From Acanthamoeba sp. SK_2022b (Eukaryota > Discosea > Longamoebia > Acanthamoebidae): DNA of 64,000 nt. Both the position numbers and the translations under genes were made by a program. The notes beneath the pieces are model-generated. The model was given only the letters and a program-made list of their open reading frames with translations, was not told the DNA's origin and ran no database searches. Below, one piece after another: positions 53,092 to 64,000 of this stretch (within the stretch, counting starts at the first letter, position 1; every line of letters starts with the position of its first letter). Where the stretch lies: contig JANDJZ010001753.1 in assembly GCA_027943245.1 (NCBI GenBank), positions 124,001 to 188,000 of the forward strand. The letters run 5' to 3'.

Positions 53092-54794
53092 TCATTGCGG
53101 GTGGAGGACTCGCTCGGTAAAGAAGGACAACACCCGGGTTGTATCCACCTCGAGCACTATGTCTACGTAGGCTCTTGGCTGGGCGTCGCGACCTTCTTCT
53201 TCTTCTTCGTCTGCCTTCACAACGGCTTCTGTGCACCCAGGCAGTGGAGAGTTCGTGAGGGGAAGGGGCAGTCCGGGTGCAGTAAAAAAAAACCCATTAC
53301 CTGCAACAGTCGTTTTGCCATCGAACTCTGGCGTGCAGTCCACCACGGCAGAGCCAAATCTCTTTCGCTTGGTCATGCGCTGCTCTTCATCAATGGCCAC
53401 CACCATGGCCACGGGATCGTGCAGGTGGAACGTATCTGCGCCCAGTGGCAGTCGTAGTTGATGACTTGGGAGGTGAGCGTTGGAAAGAGGATTTTGGCTT
53501 GACAGGCCACGCACCCTTCCTGCCGTAGGCCTTGGCCGTGAGGTCGGCCACAAACTTGGCGATGGGGGACTTGTCGGCCCAGGGTCTCAGGTTATCCTCG
53601 GCGAACCTTAAGGTTCAGCACGAAACTGTGAGGTTGCCGTTGGGGCAGGCGGATGGGAGGGAGAGGGAGTGACTCACGGGACAAGGTGTGTGGCATCAAG
53701 CGGGACGAAAACGAGCGGCAGCTGGGCCTCGCAGACGACTTTAGCCGCTTCGGGATCAGCATAGCTGCCGAGTAGCCGATCATCAGTGGACCCTGGCAGC
53801 CCAAAGCAAGGAGGCCCGGGTCTCGTACATGTTGTATTCGGCGTGGGGCGTGACGTTGCCGGGAGCGAAAAAGGCCCCGCCCATGATCACGATCTCGTTG
53901 ACGCGGCGGAGGGTGTCGATGTCGGCCTCGGCAGCCAAGGCGATGTTGGTCAACGGTCCTGTGATTGTCATCGTTGATGACATTCAGACGGCGTGGGACA
54001 AGGGTGGCACGGGCACCCAGTGCAATGATGAAGAGCAAGCAGAAGGGAGGCAAGGCGGTACCGATGGTGAGAATGGTGATCTCTCCGGGCCCGTGCGTAC
54101 GTAGGAGGTCCAAAATGACGTCAACCTATCAGGGTGGCACGACGTGACGGTTCAATCAGGTTGTGGTGCGAACACACCAATAGCATCATAGAAAAGGAAG
54201 TTGAGCAGTAGACGAACCGCAGGCTGATGGTGGAGCGTGAAGTTACCCTCGGGCGGCGGGGCGTAGATGAGCGTATCGGTGGTGTCGTCCTTCAGGGCAG
54301 TGATGCCGCCCACGCCGTCCTCCCCGTCTGTCACGTGAAAGTTGAGCCAATGCAACGCCAAACAAAGTGCGGGATGCACGCACGAAAGTACTCGGCCGTG
54401 ACCAGCAGTCTGCGCAAGGGCTTTGGTGCGCCTACCGCGAGCACATGCGGGAAGCGAAGTTTGTCTCCTCCCTGCACGCTACCGCAGGTGAGCAAGGTGT
54501 GTGGCGCGGCAAATACTAAGGGAGATAACCTCTTGCTGTTGCATGTAGTGAAAGAGGAGCTGGATGTTAGACGTCGCCCTATCGACTGGCACGTTGCCAC
54601 ACACCTGCAACGCCCGTTGGCGGGCCCCAGTTAATGAATTGATTATTTTTGTACTCACATTAACTTCAGAGAAGTACGGTGGTGATGGCAATAATCTCGA
54701 CTTCGGGAGACTTGAGTGCCAATGCCAGGGCCATGAGGTCGTCTATGCCGCCATCGGTGTCCACAATCACCTTCCTCGGTAGTCTCTCAGTCAT
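53092..54794 (-). CDS. Inosine-uridine preferring nucleoside hydrolase family enzyme
   Basis: The start MTERLPRKVIVDTDGGIDDL at 54794 includes the family hallmark D-T-D-x-G-x-D-D that binds calcium and ribose. Further exons give LALALKSPEVEIIAITTV, CGNVPVDRATSNIQLLFHYM, AVGAPKPLRRLLVTAEYF, HVTDGEDGVGGITALKDDTT, PLTNIALAAEADIDTLRRVN, EIVIMGGAFFAPGNVTPHAE, YNMYEDPEAAKVVCEAQLPL and LHDPVAMVVAIDEEQ with the late catalytic H-D. It ends FFTERVLHPQ. The enzyme splits nucleosides into base and ribose for purine/pyrimidine salvage, in the cytosol. N-P-L-T-N and (I/V)-M-G-G-A motifs agree with the family. Convergent with the gene ending at 52965; only 126 nt separate the stops. Confidence 0.88.
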
Positions 54795-54870
54795 CTTGTG
54801 GAGTGACATTTCCTTCTGATTTTTCCTTCTGTTTTCTTAGCTTCCCTCTTGTATGCCGCAAACACACCTA

Positions 54871-54930
54871 GGCGTGTCTGCTCCTCGGAGGGAGCCCGCA
54901 CAGGTGTCTGCACCTCGGAGGGAGACCCGG
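54871..54930. repeat. Tandem 30-bp duplication in a promoter region
   Basis: Copies 54871-54900 and 54901-54930 share GTGTCTGC(T/A)CCTCGGAGGGAG-type sequence (split here at the variable base) with few differences. It lies about 80-140 nt upstream of the nucleoside hydrolase start codon. Confidence 0.7.
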
Positions 54931-55049
54931 TGGCGGGCTGCCAGAGTGTTACCTACGTCGCACACATGCCCTGGGTGAACCCAGATGCTAATTACGCACG
55001 ACGGTGCGAGACCAGCGGACGATATCTGTTGTTTTCACCACTGGCCCTG

Positions 55050-55065
55050 GCCCCTAATTAGGGGC
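55050..55065. repeat. 16-bp perfect palindrome GCCCCTAATTAGGGGC
   Basis: The sequence equals its own reverse complement and has a TAATTA core, like homeodomain or MADS-type sites. It lies about midway between two divergent start codons. Confidence 0.7.
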
Positions 55066-55447
55066 TGGGAGCTCTCTGTGGTGTTTTGGATGGCGTACAG
55101 GCCAACCCTGTAGCCCAGCAACGATCCAATTGGCTTTGCCCAACCTAGGATTCCTGATCTGAGTTCGCTGGGGTGATTTTGGCCGGTATCCTCGTACCCT
55201 CGGCGCTGGCCAGCTAAGGTAATGGAACCCTGACCAGCGCCTGAGTCTGAGACACTGTCTGGTCTTGACACCTCCTAGGCCGACTGGCCCGGTGATTTAA
55301 AGACGTTGCCCGTCTAGTTCTACTTCTTCACACAGCAGCTCACACTAGCTTCTCTCTTCTGTACACCACTGCCAACACCCAGCTCTGCGGCTCACGATCG
55401 TACAAGCAGCAAGTGCTACATCAAGGTCTAATTCCTAGGACGACACC

Positions 55448-57997
55448 ATGTCAAACCTCTCTCTCGTCCTGCTGGCCTTCTGCTTCTTCGCCACGAGCGT
55501 GACGGCGGTGGACATCAACGTTCTACCGCTTCGTATAGACAATCCGAGCCCCGACGGTTCAGGCGTCAAGTTTTTCCGCCTCCTCGCCGACCCCAACGAT
55601 CCCAACGTCGGTTCGCTCAACGGGTTCAAGGTCGTCTCGCAGACTCTCGGTCCCGCGGGCCAAGCCTTCAAGCTGTGGAACGCCGCCGGCAGCAACTGCG
55701 ACGGAGCAGTGCTGGCCAACGGCGATACGGTGCCGCAAGACGGCAAGGTGTGCTTCTGGGCCGACACGAGCTCGGTGAGCGAATTCGAGAGCTTCCTCAC
55801 CTACGTGGCTCTCGACGGGTCGGCCAACGAGGGCACCACGCCGCAGAAGGCAGTCGTGGTGACCTACGACGTGCGCCAGTGTCCGGGCATTCCGGATCTG
55901 GGCGAGTCGGGCTTCGCCACAGTGCCTCCCAGTCCGACCATCAACATCACTTTGAGCGGGCTCGAGATTCGGTTCGAGATCACCGCAGCTTACGTGCGCA
56001 ACCAGACCACCTGGCGTACACCCTCCTCAGCCTCTTTCTGCTTCCTGTACACCTCACTTACCTCTCGCCAACCAAAATCTACCAGTGGTGGACTTCTTCA
56101 ACTTCGACAGCTCGCCGAGCGGCGACTCGGCCGATGGCACCGGTCGCACGTGCTCCAACCACGTGGCGACCAACTTTAACAGCCTCGATTTCTCTCAGTG
56201 GTGGTGGTCGCAGCCGCGCGCCAACTTCAACAGCGATCTCGATGCGTCTATCACCAACGCGCTCGACTCGGCCGCGCTGCCTAACTACGAGACAACGAGC
56301 ACCAAGTGGACGGTGACCAACGTGGGGTGCGACAAGGTCAAGTTCACGGCCACCATTCCCACAGTCAACCTCATCGCCACAGGCGCCTCCGACTGCACTG
56401 CTGTACGTGTTTCCTCACCTACCCAATCTCCACGCATCTGGATATTTCCTTCCCCAACACCTGTTGGCTGACCCAACCACAGCCGGGAGCGTCAGGACCG
56501 GCAGCAACGGCGAGCGGGCTCAATTACACGGCCAACCTGTACGTGTTCGCGCTGAGGCCCAAGGACCTCAACGACGCTAGCGCGGGCTACTACAAGGCCT
56601 CCTTCATATATCCGTTCACCTTCCGTCTCCAGCAGACGGTGACCGACGTGAGTACGACCTCATCCAAGTGGGCTTTCTCGGTGCGTTCTCTCCTGCTTGG
56701 TGCAACACCACAACGCTAAGGCTGGACTAACTCTCCTATCGAACACCAACAGGTAGCGGTGGATGACCTGGTGATCACGCGCGGAGTCGATCTTGTGCTT
56801 CAGCTGGAGACCTCCATCAGCGCGCCCGGTCTCAACTCGACCAACATCTCGTCGACTACATTCCGCCTGGCCACAGGCTTCCCGAACCAGGACGCACGCA
56901 CCACCTACTCCAAGAGCCCCGTGCTCTCGCGCCTCAGCGACAACGGCCACTGCGGCACGGGCGAGACGGCGGCATGCGTGATAGTGTGGCAGATGACGCT
57001 GGCCGAGCTCAATGAGACCGAAGCTGGCGGCACCATGTCGCAGTACAATCAGCAGTACATTGGCGCTTACTCCTTCCTCGTACGTACCATGCCTCTCAAC
57101 TCCATCTGTTGCTCAGATTAAACCGGGCAGCTAACAACTCTCTCTATTTTCTCTTACGCACAGTGGACGACATCGGACGGCGATGAGCTGGCGGCCAACC
57201 TCATCATCGACGCCGTAGCGGCCAACTCAACTGACCTGGGCCAGATCAACGTGCCATCGGCCATTAGATTCTTCCGCACACAGGCTGCCATGCTCAACAC
57301 GTCGTCCACGGGTCTCGCCGTGCCGAGCTTCTCGACCGGCGAGCAGGTGTGGGCGAGGCACGACTTCCTGGTGGACAGCGCTGATGTGGCGGCCTATCGC
57401 TTCACTCTCCAGCGCGCATGGGTGTGCTGGTCCAGCGTGAGCGACTTCACGCCCTCGGTTACCTCAGGCGGCACAGGCTGCTCGGTCGACATCCCCGGTG
57501 TGATGGAGGCCAGCCTCGGTCAGCGCGTGCTGCTGTACAACGTATCGCAGACAGCCAACGGGGGTGCCATCGCCGATGTCACGTTCCCGGCGGGCTCGAC
57601 GCAGAAGTCGCGCGTGTGGGGCTTCACACTAGTGGTGCCGACGGCGGGTGGCTGGAGCGGCGGCGAGAGCGTGCACAACGGGTTCGGGATCAACGCACTG
57701 CCTCTGGTGTTCGACGCGAGCATCCACAACTACTACTTCCACCTCGTGTCCGAGGTGAGCCAGACGCCTTCGAAGAGGAGCGGCGGAGCGGGCGGCGTAC
57801 GCGAGGTGCACTCGGTCATTGCGCCAGCCGGCAGCAACTGGGAGAAGAACAACGAGAGAGGCCGGCGAGCGGTGACCCTGGTGGGAGATGGTTCGTCGGG
57901 AACGGGATTGGGTGGGATCACGCTCTTCAGCAGCGGTGGAGGAGGGAGCTCTTCCGCGTCGAAGCTTTCCTCCAGCTGGCTCGACCTCTTCTTATGA
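55448..57997 (+). CDS. Large secreted protein of unknown family
   Basis: A signal peptide (MSNLSLVLLAFCFFATSVTA) precedes VDINVLPLRIDNPSPDG. Six exons with phase-consistent introns give roughly 750 residues, mostly beta-rich, with many N-x-S/T sites and scattered Cys. Segments such as SGVKFFRLLADPNDPNVGS, KVCFWADTSSVSEFESFLTY, DFSQWWWSQPRANFNSDLDA and TKWTVTNVGCDKVKFTATIP show no family I know. The end is Ser/Gly-rich (GGGGSSSASKLSSSWLDLFL). The large size and even domain spacing suggest a cell-surface or cyst-wall related extracellular protein (inference). No transmembrane helix is seen beyond the leader. Confidence 0.75.
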
Positions 57998-58109
57998 GCG
58001 CAGCTAAAGCCTCTTGTAACATACCTTCCTTGTAAACACGTTTATCTTTCTGCTCGTGGTGAGGCGTGGGAAAAAGCAAAAAGAAACGAAGAAAAACTTT
58101 GGTACTACC

Positions 58110-59077
58110 ATGGAGCAGCCCTCGGCATCTCTTCTTGATTTGCCGGTGCCTGGCAAGCGTAAGCAACCCCCCGAGAAGCCTGAGGAGTACCACCCTGACG
58201 TTACAACGGCCGATCTCAACTCTTCTGAATTCGAAAATCGCGCATCAACAGAGCTTGTAGAACAGGCGAGCGAGGCTGAGCAGCTGCACGAGGAAGCGAA
58301 AGTGAAGAAGTTGAAGAGTTCAAGTGGCGTGGACGGAGAAACGTCAACTGAACGAGAGCTCAAGAACGACAATGAGTTTGATATGACGCAGATTTTTGAG
58401 GAGGCACGCCTGCAGAGGGCGCGCCGAGGTGAGGCCTCCAAGTCCGACAGCCAGCTGCCTCTCGTGTCCGTCATCGTCCCCATCTACAACGCCCAGCGGT
58501 ATCTGGATGAGTGCTTCGCGTCTATCGTGCGGCAGACCTACGCAGGACCAATTGAGGTGTCCCTCTATGACGACGGCAGCGAGGTACGCCCTCACCTACG
58601 CGACGCGATGCCACCACCTCTTTGCTTCTTTGGTGGACCCATGCTTAACGCGCTGTGTTAGGATGGCAGCCCGGTCATCATCCAGCGCTGGCTGCCTGTG
58701 TTTGCTGAGGCCGGCCTCACCACCCAACTGCGCCGGAATGACCGATCCAAGGGCCGCGGCTGCGGATTCGCCAAGAACAGGTAGGCGGTTTTCATGTTCA
58801 CGCCCCTCCCCTTATTGTCGACTATAATTTGGCTGACGATGAATACACTCTCCGGCTGCGGGTAATGCAGGTCGATTGAACAGTCCACGGGCGACTACCT
58901 CTGCTTCCTGGACGCCGACGACATCATGAAGCCGGAGCGCGTCGAGCTCCAGCTTCGGGCAGCGCTCGAACATCCGGATTCGATCATCGGCGCCAAGTTC
59001 AGTAGGTGAGCGGAGAACCCATGGCCTTTTGTTCTGCTTTTCTCACGCTTCCCTGACTCTCTCTCTCTCTCTCTCTC

Positions 59078-59136
<59 letters not shown>

Positions 59137-60405
59137 GTCCTCGCCTGGGTGCGTGACCCTCCCAGAACGCCCAAGGGTTCGACAGAGCGGTACACGCGGT
59201 GGTGCAACTCGCTCACGCAGGAGGAGCTCATGTCGCACCGATTCAGAGAAGTCACTATCATCCAGTGCGCCTCCTCTCCGCCTCCTGCGCTCTCTCCTAC
59301 TCCTGCCGCGCGCACACGAGGGCCCTGATCATCGCCCGCCCCCTCGATACGCGCTGACTCGCTACAAACTCCGTTGGGTGGCGGCCAAATCGAGACTAGG
59401 CCCACATGGTTCATGAGCAGAAAGACGTTCAACAAGGTGGGAGCCTACGACGAGACCTATCCCGGCTGCCCGGAGGATCTCATCTTCTTCTATGCGCATC
59501 TTGGGCTCGGAGGTGGTCTGCACAAGGTGGACAAGGTACACCTGAACCACGGTCGTCACCGCCACCGTCACCGCCACCACGCGATTCGCGTGCCAGCCCT
59601 CACAAAACGGCGTGAGCTCATGATCCTCCCATTCGGTGGCTGAGAACGACAGAAACTGCTTGTGTACCGGTACCACGCCGAATCGACATGCAAGGCCATC
59701 CACCGATTGGTGCTCCTCAAAGTGCGAAGTCAGGCCATCCAGGAACAGGTAACCAACACACACGCGCTCACACGCACAAGGCGCGGAGCACGTTGGCCCA
59801 CGCATGCGTTGCGTGTGTAGGTCCTCAGCAAGTGGGACTCGTTCACCATATGGAGCGTGGGGAGAGACGGCAAGAAATTCTTCAACTCGCTGTCCTTAGC
59901 GAATCAGAACAAGGTACAACACAACGCGCCGCGTGGTCTCGCGGGATGGGTGCGGCGGGCGATTCACGTTTCGCTCCCCCCCCCATTTACAACAATTGAG
60001 GTGGCGGCCTTTTGCGACATCGACCCCAAGAAACTCGGCACGAAGCACTTCACTCGGTAGGCCAACGCAACTGCGCGCCGATCTGGCGCTGAACTGTAAT
60101 ACCTGAATGCTCACAACCAGCGGTGCGTTGGGCTACGTTTGTCTGCAGACAGATGAAGGCCGACAATGTCAAGCCCATTCCAATCGTGCATTACACCGAA
60201 GCCAAGGCGCCCATCGTCACCTGCGTTGCGCTCGACCGTACGGATGGAAAGGTAACATGCCTTATCCTCTTCCCTATCCCTTGCTGGCCGCTTCCTCAGC
60301 TCCTTGTCTGTCTGTCTGATGCTGTGGTGTTTGTTCACGCAGTTCGAGCGAAACCTGGCGGAACTGCAGTTGCGGGAGGGTATCGACTTTTTGTATTTTG
60401 TCTAA
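58110..60405 (+). CDS. Glycosyltransferase family 2, B3GNTL1 (queuosine-tRNA galactosyltransferase) homologue
   Basis: After an extra N-terminal region of about 125 residues (MEQPSASLLDLPVPGKRKQP, rich in E/K/S), the GT2 domain starts LVSVIVPIYNAQRYLDECFA, SIVRQTYAGPIEVSLYDDGS. Donor- and metal-site text follows: SIEQSTGDYLCFLDADDIMK, PERVELQLRAALEHPDSIIG, GSTERYTRWCNSLTQEELMS, PTWFMSRKTFNKVGAYDETY, PEDLIFFYAHLGLGGG, YRYHAESTCKAI, WDSFTIWSVGRDGKKFFNSL. The C-terminal part VAAFCDIDPKKLGTKHF and IPIVHYTEAKAPIVTCVALD ends GIDFLYFV. Block order and spacing match animal B3GNTL1, which galactosylates queuosine in tRNA-Tyr. The D-A-D-D metal motif is intact. The long charged N-terminus is unlike the animal protein and could be a localisation signal. 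One intron holds a CT/GT microsatellite. Confidence 0.9.
59058..59133. repeat. CT then GT microsatellite in a B3GNTL1 intron
   Basis: About eleven CT units pass into about twenty GT units. The polypyrimidine part is close to, but not at, the 3' splice site. Confidence 0.85.
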
Positions 60406-60488
60406 ACCCATCCTTTGCCGTTAGGTGAGCTCGCGAGGTTGACGTGTTTGTTCTCTCTTGCCAAGAGCGCACCCGCGACTCTGGCCAG

Positions 60489-60999
60489 TCAGTAGCCGCA
60501 TCGCGCCATATGTTCGCTGACGTCGTAGGACTTGCACGAGTAGCTCTCCCTCGCATTGTGGCACGGCAGGCTGTGGTAGGGCCGACACTTGCTCCACGCG
60601 CACCCGCACTGGCCATCGTCCGTCAGGCAGCCTGGAGTTACCCCAGTTTGAGAGCGCTTGGCGTTGTGTGGCCTTGACAGAGGAGCAGGAGGTACCCATT
60701 TCCCAATTGCATTGGTCGTGATGAGGCAAAAGACACCGCCCTCTGGAGGTCCCGGCGTGTCGAGAGCACCCGCAACACATTAAGGGATAACCGCAGTCCG
60801 CCGACGATGTGCACGGCTCGCCCCTGCGTTGTCACCCACACTGAATGAGTGCTTCTTCCCATCGCGTAGACCGACCAACGTACTCGCTTCCGCGCAAGAT
60901 TTGCGAGGCGTCGAGGTCTATGTCGATCGGCGGCTCACCATGACACAGGAGCACCAGAAGTGCCGTAACAAGCAATAGCACCGGCAAGAGCTTGTTCAT
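60489..60999 (-). CDS. Secreted Cys-rich protein, about 118 residues
   Basis: The signal peptide MNKLLPVLLLVTALLVLLCH is followed by GEPPIDIDLDASQILRGSE. A 66-nt intron (phase 2) and a 71-nt intron (phase 1) join to GEPCTSSADCGYPLMCCGCS, RCLLPHHDQCNWEMGCLTDD, GQCGCAWSKCRPYHSLPCHN and SCKSYDVSEHMARCGY, with stop at 60489. The 14 mature Cys residues, including CC and C-x-C pairs, imply a compact disulfide-knotted extracellular domain of unknown family. The pattern C-x5-C-x5-CC-x-C is like whey-acidic or granulin-type modules, but the spacing does not match either. It could be a defence, adhesion or signalling factor. I make no functional claim. Confidence 0.66.
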
Positions 61000-61251
61000 T
61001 GTGTTCTTCTTTGTTGAGGGCAGCGTGCGGTTCTGAGGGCTCAGCGACCCATCAAACATCTGCCCCAGTGTATCCGCACTTTCAGTCCCATCACCGCGCG
61101 ACACGCGCACCGCAAGCCCCCGAAAATCTGTCCAACTTACGCGCCTCTGGCTCCATTAAAAGATAAATAAATGATTACAAACCAATCAAGTTACAAGGTA
61201 AAATGGGGAGTGTTGATGGATAACACTGGGCATCAATTGGCTGGAAGACCT

Positions 61252-62459
61252 CATGAAAGGGCCTTCAAGCGCGCCAACCGCTCGGCCAAATCGTCCTGTC
61301 ATCATCGCCCGGCGCAAGCGAGTCAGCTCCCGGCTTTGCTGGTATGAGTGTCTGTAGGGGAGGGCAACGTACGTTGCTCGGGGTGGCCTGCGCGGTGCCT
61401 ACCTGCGGCGCGGCTACGCCCAACTGACCGCTGAGTTCGAGACCGTGCTCGTCCGCCACCTGTTCCACATTGCAGGTGTTTGTTACGCGATAGCGTTGGC
61501 GGCGAAAACCACCGACACACTTGCGAAAAACATGGAGAACGAGCAAAGTCTCACCTGAGAGATGAGCATGTCCACCTGCTCCTGTGGTGTGCTCAGAGTC
61601 GCCGTCTGGCTCATGGCCCCTTCCATGTACGTGGACTGAACATCTGTTGTCAGAAGAAGAGGAAACAAGAGTCAGAGAACGGACAGAGAAAAAGAGAGCA
61701 CAGCTGAACGGGGTGGCTTACCGAGATCTTCGACTTGCTTCTCGAACTGCTCCATTACTTGGGTCATCTGCAGGACACCAGGGTCAGTAGAGTGTGTCTT
61801 CGGCGAGGTGAAAGGCTGTGTAGAGGTACCTTTTCGAGGTTCATGGTCTTGGCGGCCGCTTCTAGATTCTTGACGATGCCCGACATCGACCTAGTGACCT
61901 GCACCCGCACCAGTAGGAATGAGTGGCAACGTGAGCTCGAGCGTCACATCCACCTGCAGCTCCAACTGGGCTCGGGTGCACCTGACGCATCCGCACGGCT
62001 GTCTCCACACGGCCCGCTACGGCGTCGATGCGCGAAGCCAACCGCAGGTAATTGCTTGCAAGTACAAGGGAAGGAGAGCTCGCTGTCAGCAAAAGAGCTC
62101 CTCTCTCGTGACAGTATGCACAGACACAAGGGTGAGGTACAGGGACTGGTTCTTCTCACGAATGGCGTTCTCCGCATAAATGCGAGCTCCCTCCATGTTG
62201 CCCTTCTCGATGGCCTGCAACGCCAGGTAAAGCCAAAGGGCACGGTGAGAACAGGTTGAGCCAAAGGGCAGGCTGGACGTACAAACTTGAGTTTGAGCTT
62301 GTTTTGCTTCTCTTTCTTTTCGCATCTCTTTGATTCGCGCTGCAGTTGCTTTGAGGTAAACTTGAGATTGAACAGATGCTCTGGAACCACAAAAAAAAAG
62401 AGAGAGCATATGTTTAGAGGACACAAATAATCAACTAAAATAGATGACGCACTTTCCAT
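61252..62459 (-). CDS. ESCRT-III subunit CHMP1 (Vps46/Did2) homologue
   Basis: A three-codon first exon at 62459 splices to HLFNLKFTSKQLQRESKRCE, KKEKQNKLKLK, then AIEKGNMEGARIYAENAIRE, LRLASRIDAVAGRVETAVRM, MNLEKMTQVMEQFEKQVEDL, DVQSTYMEGAMSQTATLSTP, QEQVDMLISQVADEHGLELS and the C-terminal MIM1-type helix DDLAERLARLKALS. These blocks follow CHMP1 from end to end, including the H-L-F-x-L-K-F start and the A-D-E-x-G-L-E-L segment. CHMP1 forms membrane-bound filaments and recruits Vps4 and spastin through its MIM motif for multivesicular-body sorting and membrane severing. Seven or eight short exons are used. The tiny first exon is an inference from splice phase. Confidence 0.9.
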
Positions 62460-62549
62460 TGCCTTGGATCTGCGTCTGTGAGTCGGTGCCTTTCTTTCGT
62501 CTTTTCAAAAAGAAAGAACAGAAAAGGCTTGAGAAACGCTTGGTGCGCA

Positions 62550-64000
62550 TCACTTGGGCGAAAGCGAGTGCAGGCTGACCGTGATGCCGTCGGCCCCTTT
62601 GACTTTACGACGCCCACCCTCGGCTTGGGTGGGTTGGCTGACCTTGGCGATGCGGCTACCGAACTGGATGGCGCGCTTGACCAGGCTTGTGCTTGCCGTC
62701 AGGCCAAGCCGTCGTCCCGCCTGCGCGTGTGAACCACGACAAAATGAGCTGCAGCCCAACACCGAAGTTGCTCCAGGAGGTACATGCCTCGCGAAGCAAA
62801 GCCTTGTCCCCGATGCCTGGCTGGCGTCGCATATCGCAGACATGCCACAGTGGCGTCGCGTTGAGAAAGGCGATGACCTCCTGCAATCGATACGTTAGCG
62901 CGAGGAGCAACTTCGAACGCAACGACTTGGAGAGGCAGGGCGTGCTTCGTCAAGGTAGGGAATTCTTGACTCTCGGCCGGTGCTGCTGATGACCCGGTCG
63001 TCGCGGCCTTCAAATGAACGAGAGGCAGGAGTACTTAAGGGTCGGGTATATACGCAACCTAGACATCGCAGATCAGGGGTCGCACCCATGTTTCGTTTCC
63101 ACAGACGGGTGGTGTCCTTCTCCAGCTCTTCCTGCAGCTCCGGCCATCCGCCCCTGCGAAACGCCGTTCGATGTCGCCCATAGCCTGCGTGGTCGACCAC
63201 GCCGTGCTGTCGGTTGAGGGCAGAGAGAGAGAGAGAGAGAGAACAAGGCATCACCCACATACCGCCAAACTGCTCGTCTGCACCGCTGCCGATCAGCAAG
63301 ACTCGTGCAGGGCTCAGGTACTCACGCGCCTCTTCACCGCTCCCGTTGCTGGCCGCGTCGTTGACTGAGCCAGCCCCCATGGAGGCCAGCAGCGACGCAT
63401 CGGACCGAATTATGCCTGAGAACGGGTGAGACTCGAGCCGTGTGTGGTATTTCCAATTGGAGTGGTAAACGTGATTGAAGCAAAGTACCTCTGCCTCTCG
63501 CAGCGAACCATGTAGCCGCAGCGATGGAGTGGTCCATCAAGCTCGTGGAGGGATGCAGCAATAGCATTATCTGGTGTGGCGCGAAATACGGAGGGAAGTG
63601 TGTTGCGCCCTGGAATCACTTTGTGGTCAAGATTGTGGCAAGTACCTGATTGTGGTGCTCGTGCAATTCATCGGCCAGGACGTTCACTTCGACAAAGTTC
63701 CACTGGCGCGAGGGCGCGACCGAACGCAACTCGCCCCACCCTCGAATGCCGGTCTGCCGATCGGGCACCGCGTCGTAGGGAGCTGGCGAACAGTAACGAC
63801 GTCAGACATGACGTGCTACTAACCCTCGCAAAGAGCGGGAGATGACAAACGAACTGCGTGTTGTCGTGCTGTGTGAGCTCAGAGGCGGTGTCTCGGGTTG
63901 GTCTTCGCTAGCTTTGCGGTTCTTGCTCTTCTTGTTCTGTTTCGGTGGGGGCTTGGCATCAACCTGCTTAGATGCGAATGCCACATTGAGCAGGTCTATC
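62550..64000 (-). CDS. ASNSD1: ASNSD1 (asparagine synthetase domain-containing 1) homologue, 5' end beyond the window
   Basis: The visible 3' part reads, from the right edge, [59 protein letters not shown], a segment [20 protein letters not shown], then [73 protein letters not shown] and [18 protein letters not shown], ending SLHSLSPK at 62550. The S-G-A-D-E-Q-x-G-G-Y-x-R-H-R and G-R-D-D-R-x-x-S motifs match ASNSD1. ASNSD1 resembles the ATP-dependent C-domain of asparagine synthetase but its activity is not established. The glutaminase part would lie to the right of the window. Only 90 nt separate it from the CHMP1 start. Confidence 0.85.
63222..63241. repeat. GA microsatellite in an ASNSD1 intron
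   Basis: About ten GA units lie between two coding exons of the ASNSD1 homologue. Confidence 0.75.

Larger units (their letters stand above)
54795..55447. other. Divergent intergenic region with repeats
   Basis: About 650 bases separate the nucleoside hydrolase start from the secreted-protein start. They hold a 30-bp tandem duplication and a 16-bp perfect palindrome, listed separately. No tRNA-like or coding feature is evident. Confidence 0.5.

Noticed and set aside
55060..55320. Possible tRNA or other structured RNA
   Set aside because: I could not find a T-arm consensus (GGTTCGAATCC-like) or a complete cloverleaf.
1..64000. CRISPR array, bacterial operons or rRNA genes
   Set aside because: No regularly spaced repeats of CRISPR type, no rRNA-like sequence and no bacterial gene organisation are visible. 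The spliced genes show nuclear eukaryotic DNA.

Overview
The window reads as nuclear DNA of a free-living amoebozoan, most likely Acanthamoeba or a close relative (inference). Genes are close together, coding DNA is GC-rich, and almost every gene is cut by many GT-AG introns of roughly 50-150 nt. The gene set includes WASP, a DH-PH RhoGEF, a dynamin-like GTPase, ESCRT-III CHMP1, DENR and GPATCH4. Gene models were built by hand from splice phase and reading-frame continuity, so outer coordinates are firmer than internal exon edges.

Layout. 1-1.37 kb: no gene I can support. 1.4-23.7 kb: a small nuclear-type protein, a universal stress protein, a secreted protein, a CDK-site-rich protein, GPATCH4, a small heat shock protein, a large protein with three FGE motifs, a triose-phosphate/nucleotide-sugar translocator, DENR, a second small heat shock protein, a tiny Cys-rich protein, and a gene best modelled as a PUB domain fused to an ADP-ribosylglycohydrolase. 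23.76-30.58 kb: an AT-rich island of broken mobile-element genes (a DUF7869-like gene interrupted by a DDE-transposase element, a divergent ParB-like gene, a perfect 50-bp inverted repeat and an AT-rich tail). 30.6-41.2 kb: an SLC17 transporter, a second PUB-domain gene, two secreted proteins, charged coiled-coil genes and a DEP-PH protein. 41.7-51.6 kb: dynamin-like, RhoGEF and WASP genes in a row on one strand. 52.1-64 kb: a secreted paralogue, a nucleoside hydrolase, a large secreted protein, a queuosine-tRNA glycosyltransferase homologue (B3GNTL1), a secreted Cys-rich protein, CHMP1, and the 3' part of ASNSD1, which runs off the right edge.

Themes. The dynamin/RhoGEF/WASP run links membrane scission, Rho GTPase activation and Arp2/3-driven actin assembly. 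The PUB-ADP-ribosylglycohydrolase model would connect p97/ubiquitin biology to ADP-ribose removal, with a stand-alone PUB paralogue on the far side of the mobile island. The island, with a transposon nested in an older unusual element, is the most likely place for something undescribed.
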